Source of the DNA: an uncultured Bacilli bacterium
Lineage (GTDB): Bacteria; Bacillota_I; Bacilli_A; RFN20; CAG-631
Assembly: GCA_934215405.1 (NCBI GenBank)
Contig: CAKPZU010000128.1
Span: forward strand, 1-5,332
Direction of reading: 5' to 3'
Length of the DNA stretch: 5,332 nt
The notes under the pieces were generated by a model, which was not told the DNA's origin, ran no database searches, and saw only the letters and a list, made by a program, of their open reading frames with translations. A program made the translations under genes and the position numbers. The stretch's first letter is position 1, and every line of letters begins with the position of its first letter. Positions 1 to 5,332 of the stretch are shown here, in pieces.

Positions 1-1050
1 TCTGTAAGTAGTAAGGTAAAGATATCTGAGGTTACTTTGTTTTTAAGGCAATTTGCTGTTATGATTAATGCTTCAATTTCTATTGCTGATGCCTTAAATG
101 CTTTAAAATCACAAAAGTTTTCTAAAGCATTTTTAAAGGTAATTATGGAGGTACATCATGATGTCTTATCAGGTAAGCTATTATCAGTTGCCTTTGCTAA
201 GCATAAAAAGGTTTTCCCTAATTTCTTTATCCAAATGGTAGCAATTGGAGAGGTATCTGGTTCACTTGATACTATTTTAACATCAATGGCTGATTATTAT
301 GAAAATGATCAAAAAGTTAAGAAAAAAGCTAAAGCAGCTTTAGTCTATCCTTCAATTGTCTTAGTAATGGTCTTTGCTATTATAATTTTCTTATGCTTCT
401 ATATTTTACCTAAATTTGAAACTATGTTTGCTGAATTTGATGGTGAAATACCTAAAATAACTCAAATTATTTTTAATATATCTCATTTTATTAGGAGTAA
501 TGCCTTTATTATCTTTTTAATACTTGGTGCTATTGTATTATTATGTACTATTTACTTTAAATTCTTTAAAATAGGTAAATATCATTTAGATTATTTAAAG
601 CTTCATTTACCAATAATTGGTAAAGTAAATAGAGCAGTAATAACATCACGCTTTACAAGTGCCTTTATTATCTTATTAAGAAGTGGTATGAATATTACTG
701 ATTGTTTAGAAAATCTAACAAGAATTCTTGGTAATCAAGTATTTGCTAAAAAATTTGAATATTGTATTGATGAGGTAAAAAGAGGGAAAAGAATAGCTAA
801 ATCAATAGAAAATACTAATATCTTTCCTAAAATGCTAACTGAAATGATTAATGTTGGTGAAAAAACTGGAAATCTAGAAGAAGTATTATCAGCTACATCA
901 TCATACTTTACATCACAAGTTGAGGTAAGTATTTCAAAAGCAACAGCAACAATAGAGCCAGTTACTATTTTATTACTAGGTGGAGTTGTTGCAGTTGTCT
1001 TATTAGCTGTATATATTCCAATGATTTCATTAATGGGTAGTATTAATTAA
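1..1050 (+). CDS. pilC: Type IV pilus / competence inner-membrane platform protein, PilC/GspF/ComGB family (5' partial)
   Basis: Polytopic inner-membrane platform protein that couples the PilB-type ATPase to pilin polymerisation in type IV pilus or Com pseudopilus assembly. The frame is open to base 1 (349 residues visible, numbered from the window edge). The family is usually about 400 residues, so some 50 N-terminal residues lie upstream; the TTG at 37 is an internal Leu codon, not a start. Two T2SF repeats are visible. The first has LFLRQFAVMINA near residue 13 and GEVSGSLD at 83-90; the second has SRFTSAFIILLRSGMNI and GEKTGNLE at 286-293. Hydrophobic segments lie at about 116-137, 167-186 and 321-345, the usual three-helix layout. 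It ends in TAA and is followed after 36 bp by the ATPase gene, so they are probably cotranscribed. No defect is seen. Family assignment is firm; choosing PilC over ComGB is not possible from this window. Confidence 0.93.
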   Translation, partial: SVSSKVKISEVTLFLRQFAVMINASISIADALNALKSQKFSKAFLKVIMEVHHDVLSGKLLSVAFAKHKKVFPNFFIQMVAIGEVSGSLDTILTSMADYYENDQKVKKKAKAALVYPSIVLVMVFAIIIFLCFYILPKFETMFAEFDGEIPKITQIIFNISHFIRSNAFIIFLILGAIVLLCTIYFKFFKIGKYHLDYLKLHLPIIGKVNRAVITSRFTSAFIILLRSGMNITDCLENLTRILGNQVFAKKFEYCIDEVKRGKRIAKSIENTNIFPKMLTEMINVGEKTGNLEEVLSATSSYFTSQVEVSISKATATIEPVTILLLGGVVAVVLLAVYIPMISLMGSIN

Positions 1051-1086
1051 TAAATAATAATCTTTTAAGAAAGCGAGGAGTAATAA

Positions 1087-2734
1087 ATGATTTTAAATAC
1101 TTTGTTTGCTAATTATTTAATAAATAAAAAAGTAATTAATTCTTATGAAATAGAAGACGAAATAAAAAGCGCTGATAAGGCTAATATACCTTTATATGAA
1201 GAACTAATAAAATCAAAAAAGATAAATGAAGAGGATATGTATACCTCTTTAGCATCTTTTTTAAGCTTAGAGCTAATTGTTTTTCAATTAACTGAAATTG
1301 ATTTTAATTTAGTTTCTAAGTTTCCTCGTGAAAAGCTTATTGAATATACTTTAATTCCTTACACTGAAGATGAAAATACTTTAGTGCTTGCAACATCTAA
1401 TCCTTTTAGACTTGAGGAAGCTAATGAATTTATGTATTATACTACAAAGCATATTAAGGTGGTTTTAGTAACGCAAAGTAAAATGGAAGCTTTACTAAAT
1501 TATATGGATAATAAAATCCAAAAGAATTCAGTGCTAAATGATTTTTCTTCAAGTGATGCTGATATTCGTGATGTAAGTAATGATGAAGTAGCTATCGATG
1601 CACCAATTATTAAATTATGTGATTCAATTTTAAAGGATGCTATTAATAGAGGAGCTTCAGATATCCATATTGAACCATTTATTGAAGAGGTTATTATTAG
1701 ATATAGAATTGATGGTAAGCTTGCTATTATCGATAGAGCTCCAATTCATTTATTTCAATCTATTTTAGCTCGTTTTAAGATTATGGCTGAAATGAATATT
1801 GCTGAGCGTCGTATTCCTCAAGATGGAAAAATTAACTTAGAAATAAATAATAATAAATATGATTTTCGTGTATCAACAATTCCAACAATTAATGGTGAAA
1901 AAATAGTTATTCGTATTTATAATATTTCTCTTTCTGGTTCAGAATTAAGTGCACTTGGCTTTAATGATGAACAAAAGAATCTAATTCTTGAAATGATTAC
2001 TCGTCCTCATGGAATTGTCTTACTAACTGGCCCTACAGGCTGTGGTAAATCAACAACATTATATACATTTTTAAGATATCTTAATAAAGAAGATACTAAT
2101 ATCATTACTGTTGAAGATCCAGTCGAAAACCAAATCGATGGTGTTAATCAAGTACAAGTAAATGCCAAAGCAAATTTAACATTTGCAGCAGCTTTAAGAT
2201 CTATTTTACGTCAAGACCCTAATGTTATTATGATAGGTGAAATTCGTGATGAAGAAACTGCTCAAATTGCTACTCGTGCTGCTATTACTGGTCACTAATG
2301 ATGCTGCAGGTGTTGTTGCCCGTTTAATAAATATGGGTATTCCACCATATTTAGTAGCTGATTCATTACTTGGTGCTATTTCACAAAGATTAGTTAGAAA
2401 GCTATGCCCTGAATGTAAAGAAGAACATAGAACTACTAAGGCTGAAAATAGCATGCTTAATATAAGTAAATCAACAACAATTTATAAAGCAAAGGGCTGT
2501 AAGTATTGTAATAATACAGGCTATATAGGTCGTGTTGGTGTATTTGAAATATTAGTATGTAATGATGAAGTTAAAAACGCTATTATGAATGATCATTTTA
2601 CAAGTGATATGCTAAATGAAATTGTAAAAAATACCATGCCAACATTATTAAATAATGCTAAGACAAGAGTTTTAAATGGTGAAACATCACTTGAAGAATA
2701 TGAAAGCTTATCTGAGGTAATTGAAAGTAAATAA
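1087..2734 (+). pseudogene. pilB: Type IV pilus / competence assembly ATPase PilB/GspE/ComGA family, frameshifted by a short deletion
   Basis: Cytoplasmic hexameric ATPase that would power pilus or pseudopilus extension through PilC. ATG 1087 follows GAGGAG (1075-1080) at 6 bp. Frame 1 encodes 403 residues: an N-terminal MshEN-like domain (about 1-140), then the motor with Walker A GPTGCGKST (315-323), Asp box ITVEDPVE (340-347) and Walker B DPNVIMIGEIRD (377-388). It stops at TAA 2296-2298 right after ITGH (H403). The family continues HLVLSTLHTNDAAGV; here NDAAGV resumes at 2297 in frame 2 and runs 145 residues to TAA 2732-2734. That part carries QRLVRKLCPEC and CKYCNNTGYIGR, the paired zinc cysteines (448/451 and 479/482 if restored). 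Adding the eight missing residues gives about 556, a normal length. The truncated product lacks the second His of the His box and the zinc region, so it should be inactive. A sequencing or assembly error remains possible because the rest is undamaged. Confidence 0.9.
2293..2299 (+). other. Frameshift junction inside the pilB His box
   Basis: H403 (CAC, 2293-2295) is followed directly by T, then AAT for the Asn of the conserved HTNDA stretch. By family consensus about eight codons (LVLSTLHT) should lie between them. Only one base of them is retained, so the loss is about 23 bp, which is not a multiple of three and creates TAA at 2296. The size is inferred from the protein consensus, since the lost bases cannot be seen. 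Slippage between two short CACT-like repeats would produce this outcome. Confidence 0.8.
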
Positions 2735-2739
2735 TTTAT

Positions 2740-2788
2740 AAAAGTATTAGAAATATATGAAGTGTTCCACAAATTTCTAATACTTTTT
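2740..2788 (+). terminator. Intrinsic terminator-like hairpin ending the pilus operon
   Basis: A perfect 15-bp inverted repeat pairs 2740-2754 (AAAAGTATTAGAAAT) with 2773-2787 (ATTTCTAATACTTTT) across an 18-nt loop. The right arm ends in a T run (2784-2788), and the left arm carries matching As, so it may work in both directions. It starts 6 bp after the pilB stop. The stem has only two G-C pairs, so it is weaker than a classic terminator, but length and position support the call. Confidence 0.72.
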
Positions 2789-2802
2789 AAATAATATCTT
2801 AT

Positions 2803-2817
2803 ATGAAATGCTTTCAT
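2803..2817. repeat. Small perfect palindrome upstream of the abiEi remnant
   Basis: ATGAAA (2803-2808), TGC, TTTCAT (2812-2817) forms a 6-bp inverted repeat with a 3-nt centre, followed by TTT. It lies about 30 bp before the first readable abiEi codon. AbiEi antitoxins are known to repress their own promoter through inverted repeats, so it could be an old operator. It could equally be chance in AT-rich DNA. Confidence 0.3.
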
Positions 2818-2845
2818 TTTAAAAAAGTTAATTTAATAAAAATAA

Positions 2846-3420
2846 AAAAATTATTCTTCACTTTTAGAATTGGGCAAAAATAATAATAGGTATATTTTCA
2901 CAAATGATGTTGTAAAAAAAATATCCCTAAGAACTATTTGAAATATGCAATTGCTGATGGAGTTATTGAAAAATTACGCATGGTATACATATATTACACG
3001 AGACTGCTTTATTGATAATTTATTTGTATTACAAAAATTATTTATTTAGCATACACATCTTCTTATTTATTAGAATTAACAACTTGTGATAGAGGACAAA
3101 TTTATACGTGTGTTCCTCAAAATTATAATGAAACAAAGCTTAAAGAAAGAGGTACTTTTATTCGTGAATCTAGTAACGTATATGATATTGGAATTATATG
3201 AGTCAAAACTAGTTTTGGAAACATTATAAAATGCCATGATATACATAGAACAATTTGCGATTTGTTTAATGCTAAATATATTGGTGATAAATTCGTTCAA
3301 ATTGAAGCATTGAAAAAATATTTAAAAATGCCGAACAAAGATATTGTTAAACTAATGAAATATGCAAAAGCGCTTTGTGTTGATAAGCAATTAAGAGAAA
3401 AATTAGATGTACTGATATAG
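2846..3420 (+). pseudogene. abiEi: Degraded AbiEi-family antitoxin (type IV toxin-antitoxin / abortive infection)
   Basis: AbiEi is the wHTH antitoxin and autorepressor of the AbiE system. No single frame is open, but joined pieces follow the family order. Frame 2 (2846-2920) gives LLELGKNNNRYIFTNDVVKK. Frame 1 (2917-2985) gives NIPKNYLKYAIADGVIEKLR. Frame 2 (2996-3046) gives TRDCFIDNLFVLQKLF. Frame 1 (about 3040-3420) gives LAYTSSYLLELTTCDRGQIY, TCVPQNYNE, VKTSFGN and CHDIHRTICDLF, then a Lys-rich helical C-terminus. The last motif matches the family's VYDxERTICD signature. Total length (~190 codons) is normal. Lesions: a one-base loss in the A8 run at 2914-2921, a shift between about 2985 and 2998, another near 3040-3050, and TGA at 3199-3201 before VKTSFGN. 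No credible start codon or ribosome site remains. Clearly dead. The assignment rests on remembered family motifs, not a search. Confidence 0.75.
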
Positions 3421-3640
3421 TGAACACGTCAATTCAATTAAAAATTAATAGTAATGTCAAATAGTACAAGCTTAACACATAAAATTTTTAGCAAGATTTT
3501 TGAGTTGATTTAGTATTTGATTAAAGTGGCAATTGGATATAACTTCTAGGAAAGTGAAGTAGTTTTTTTTGTCGATGATGTTATGACACCATAATCAGGC
3601 AATACTAGCAAGATCAGATGATGTAACAGAAAACAAATAA
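3420..3640 (+). pseudogene. Possible remnant of an AbiEii-type nucleotidyltransferase toxin
   Basis: GTG 3420-3422 overlaps the abiEi stop TAG by one base, the tight coupling expected of an abiEi-abiEii pair. It reads NTSIQLK, resembling the start of AbiEii proteins (xSxQLKAKIRN), then stops at TAG 3462. In frame 1 a further stretch reads STSLTHKIFSKIFELI up to TAG 3511-3513, which could be the next helices. Later pieces such as VVFFVDDVMTP (about 3558-3590) resemble the toxin only vaguely. The GSxAL-type nucleotidyltransferase core is not recognisable. An intact toxin would be about 250-300 residues, so most of the gene is gone or scrambled. Only the first ~45 bp and the position after abiEi support the call; the right boundary is arbitrary. 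Confidence 0.4.
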
Positions 3641-3688
3641 CAAAGCTTTCTAATCTCAAAAAAACATAAAAATGGCATTTGTCAGCAT

Positions 3689-3737
3689 AAACTCACTCAT
3701 TTTTTAGGTGCTTTTAATAAAAACTCCCTCATTTTTT
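3689..3737 (+). repeat. Pair of 17-bp direct repeats upstream of the DUF4143 ATPase
   Basis: AAACTCACTCATTTTTT (3689-3705) and AAACTCCCTCATTTTTT (3721-3737) differ at one base. Their starts are 32 bp apart, close to three DNA turns, so both copies would face the same side of the helix. The second copy ends 33 bp before the -10 box of the next gene, a plausible position for an operator or activator site. No known site is recognised. The DNA between 3640 and 3689 holds nothing else I can identify. Confidence 0.6.
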
Positions 3738-3767
3738 GAAAAACAACTTATTTTTACTTTTTTAATG

Positions 3768-3776
3768 TGTTATAAT
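3768..3776 (+). promoter_or_regulatory. Extended -10 promoter of the DUF4143 ATPase gene
   Basis: TGTTATAAT contains a perfect TATAAT (3771-3776) preceded by TG with one spacer base, the extended -10 form. The -35 position (about 3748-3753, TTATTT) is poor, as extended -10 promoters tolerate. Transcription would start near 3783, leaving a leader of about 20 nt with AGAAGG (3787-3792) 9 bp before ATG 3802. Confidence 0.65.
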
Positions 3777-3801
3777 AAGTTTGAAAAGAAGGTGCTAATT
3801 T

Positions 3802-5148
3802 ATGAATGATTATTTGAAACGTAAAATTGACAAATATCTTTTTGATTGGAAAGCAAATCCTAATCGCAAACCACTTATTATAAAAGGAGCAAGACAGGTT
3901 GGTAAAACAAAATCAATTAAAAACTTTGCAATGCAAAATTATGAAAGCGTAATTGAAATCAATTTTGTTTCGGAACCTGTTTATAAACAAATCATTGAAA
4001 ATGGTTATTCAGCTGAAGCTATTATAAAAAACATTTCTAGAATCAATCCAGATGCTAGATTTTTCAAAGGTAAAACTCTTATCTTCTTTGATGAAATTCA
4101 AGAATTCCCAGATATTACAACTTCTTTGAAATTCTTTTCACTTGATGGAAATTATGATGTTATTTGTAGTGGATCTTTACTAGGTATTCATTATAATGAA
4201 ATTTCTAATATTAGTGTTGGCTATAAATGTGAGATTGAAATGCGTTCACTTGACTTTGAAGAATTTTTATGGGCGCTTGGATATGATGATGCGATTAAGG
4301 AAGATATTTTATCACATATGCAATCTTTTACTCCATTTTCAACTGCCGTTTTAAAAATTTATAACGACTTGTTTCTTGATTATTGCATTGTTGGCGGTAT
4401 GCCTGATGCAGTTAAAGATTTCGTTTTAAATAAAACTTTTGAAAACACTCTTGGAATTCAACGTCAAATCGTTATTGGTTACGAAGCAGATATTAGAAAA
4501 TATGCATTAGGACTTGATAAATCACGTATTACCAATGTATTTCGTTCTGTTCCTTTTCAACTCGGCAAAGAAAATAAAAAATTTCAAATTTCAAAGGTTC
4601 GCTCAGGTGCAAAATTTGCTGATTATCGAGGTACACTTGAATGGCTTGAAGATGCAGGCATCGTAAATATCAGTAGAGCTTTACAAACTCCAAATTTGCC
4701 ACTTAAAGGAAATATCATCGAAGATTGCTGTATACTTTATTATGCAGATAATGGCTTACTTCTTTCTCAACTAGATGATGAAGCTCAAATGGATCTCCGC
4801 CAAAATAAGAATCTTGATGTTTATAAAGGTGGATTATTTGAAAGTATTATAGGTGAGGCACTTGTAAAATCTGGTTATGACCTTCATTACTACAAAAAAG
4901 AAAATTCAACTTTGCAGGAAGAATTCTTTGTGCGATATAAAGATTATCTTGTACCTATTGAAGTTAAAGCTGGCAACAATAATTCTAAATCCCTTTCGAC
5001 TTTAATAAAAAGCTCTAACTATGCAGAGATTTGCTTTGGAATAAAAATCGTAAAAGGAAATATCGGCTTTAGTTCTAATATTTGCACTTTTCCACATTTT
5101 TGTGCTTTTCTTATCAAAGATTTTCTTGCAACATTTAAATTTGAATAA
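3802..5148 (+). CDS. AAA_14 / DUF4143 family ATP-binding protein
   Basis: Complete 448-residue protein of the AAA ATPase plus DUF4143 family, normal length. ATG 3802 is set by AGAAGG at 9 bp and by the family-typical N-terminus (YLKRKIDKYLFDWK). Walker A is GARQVGKT (29-36), Walker B LIFFDEIQEFP (93-103, D97/E98), and the sensor-like CSGSLLG lies at 122-128. The C-terminal domain carries a PD-(D/E)xK-like fold pattern: GGLFE (E347), STL-QEE-FFV (372-374) and PIEVKAG (E387, K389). The family usually has E-I-D at 372-374, so the acidic D is replaced by E374. No transmembrane segment or signal peptide. These proteins are common, patchily distributed accessory genes of unknown biological role; a nuclease or defence role is unproven. 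It is transcribed alone, downstream of the decayed abiE region, with no clear terminator after it. Confidence 0.92.
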   Translation: MNDYLKRKIDKYLFDWKANPNRKPLIIKGARQVGKTKSIKNFAMQNYESVIEINFVSEPVYKQIIENGYSAEAIIKNISRINPDARFFKGKTLIFFDEIQEFPDITTSLKFFSLDGNYDVICSGSLLGIHYNEISNISVGYKCEIEMRSLDFEEFLWALGYDDAIKEDILSHMQSFTPFSTAVLKIYNDLFLDYCIVGGMPDAVKDFVLNKTFENTLGIQRQIVIGYEADIRKYALGLDKSRITNVFRSVPFQLGKENKKFQISKVRSGAKFADYRGTLEWLEDAGIVNISRALQTPNLPLKGNIIEDCCILYYADNGLLLSQLDDEAQMDLRQNKNLDVYKGGLFESIIGEALVKSGYDLHYYKKENSTLQEEFFVRYKDYLVPIEVKAGNNNSKSLSTLIKSSNYAEICFGIKIVKGNIGFSSNICTFPHFCAFLIKDFLATFKFE

Positions 5149-5178
5149 TTATTTGTTTTAATATGTTAATCAATATAA

Positions 5179-5332
5179 ATTTTTGAATTGGTAACGGTAT
5201 TTTTTAATTATATCGATAAGAGAAAATAAATTAATTTAAATAATCTTTCAAAGGATACTTTATATTGGATGGGGTATGTTTATCGTTATTGGCATTATTA
5301 TACAAATGAAGAAAGTAAGATAATATATAAAC
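5179..5332 (+). pseudogene. Damaged and window-truncated piece of a WMGYxYRYW-motif small protein
   Basis: After TAA 5227-5229, frame 1 reads INLNNLSKDTLYWMGYVYRY, then WHYYTNEESKIIYK, running off the window end. This matches a family of small Bacillota proteins that I recall as LSKDTLYWMGYIYRYWHYYT followed by a SK.IYK helix, often found near DUF3791 and DUF3990 genes; the function is unknown to me. Frame 1 before that stop (5179-5226) reads FELVTVFFNYIDKRK, which fits as the expected N-terminal helix, so TAA 5227 looks like a nonsense mutation. The only ATG in the downstream part (5269) falls inside the motif and has no ribosome site. If 5227 is a real boundary, this could instead be the rest of an intact gene with an unusual start (ATT 5230). 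The call is uncertain because the right half is not visible. Confidence 0.45.

Noticed and set aside
2296..2300. Programmed frameshifting to rejoin the two pilB frames.
   Set aside because: There is no slippery heptamer or downstream stem, and shifting would still omit eight conserved residues, including a His-box histidine.
2237..2734. A separate ATG-started gene covering the C-terminal part of PilB.
   Set aside because: Bases 2237-2296 in this frame are an out-of-frame reading of the PilB Walker B region. Homology begins only at NDAAGV (2297), and there is no ribosome site for an independent start.
2593..2817. Minus-strand ORF across the end of pilB and the terminator, and similar minus-strand ORFs at 2206-2454 and 3076-3300.
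   Set aside because: They lie antisense to recognisable coding DNA, lack ribosome sites, and their translations resemble no family I know.
3199..3201. In-frame TGA in the abiEi remnant as a sign that TGA encodes Trp (code 4).
   Set aside because: The intact ATPase uses TGG for all three of its Trp codons (16, 157, 281) and has no in-frame TGA. The pilus genes also have no in-frame TGA, and the remnant has frameshifts too, so nonsense decay is simpler.
3542..3570. Short inverted repeat ACTTC/GAAGT followed by eight Ts, as a terminator.
   Set aside because: The stem is only 5 bp with a 9-nt loop in T-rich decayed DNA, and no gene ends just upstream.
3736..3741. TTGAAA as the -35 box of the ATPase promoter.
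   Set aside because: It lies 29 bp from the TATAAT, too far for a normal sigma-70-type spacer.
5149..5226. Terminator after the DUF4143 ATPase gene.
   Set aside because: No convincing hairpin plus T run is visible; there are only scattered AT-rich partial repeats.

Overview
The window is strongly AT-rich. It reads as a low-GC Gram-positive chromosome (Bacillota or a Mycoplasmatota-like relative, perhaps an uncultured gut Bacilli or Erysipelotrichia-type lineage). The evidence is codon bias toward A/T, SD-like GAGGAG and AGAAGG sites, and T4P/Com-type machinery. Tryptophan is encoded by TGG in the one complete gene that contains it, and the readable genes end in TAA, so the standard bacterial code fits. 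Placement below phylum is a guess.

Left part (1-2790): the end of a type IV pilus / competence pseudopilus operon. A 5'-truncated inner-membrane platform protein (PilC/GspF/ComGB family) is followed after 36 bp by the assembly ATPase (PilB/GspE/ComGA family). The ATPase gene is broken. Eight family-conserved residues of the His box are missing at 2295/2296 and the frame shifts, giving an immediate TAA; the rest of the protein, including its two CxxC zinc pairs, continues in another frame to 2734. The operon ends at a perfect 15-bp inverted repeat with a T run (2740-2788). If the lesion is real rather than a sequencing or assembly error, the pilus or DNA-uptake machine lacks a working motor unless another copy exists.

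Middle part (2790-3800): no intact gene, but not empty. Joining three frames recovers an AbiEi-type antitoxin of about normal length, with three frameshifts and one in-frame TGA. A GTG overlapping its stop codon begins a short AbiEii-toxin-like N-terminus that soon hits stops. This looks like a decayed abiE type IV toxin-antitoxin (abortive infection) locus. Its last ~110 bp hold two 17-bp direct repeats 32 bp apart and an extended -10 promoter for the next gene.

Right part (3802-5332): one complete AAA_14/DUF4143 ATPase with its own promoter, then ~180 bp containing the damaged, window-truncated piece of a small-protein family with a WMGYxYRYW motif. The layout suggests a chromosomal pilus operon abutting an accessory patch where toxin-antitoxin-type genes have come and decayed. 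No RNA gene, CRISPR array, insertion sequence or prophage signature was seen.
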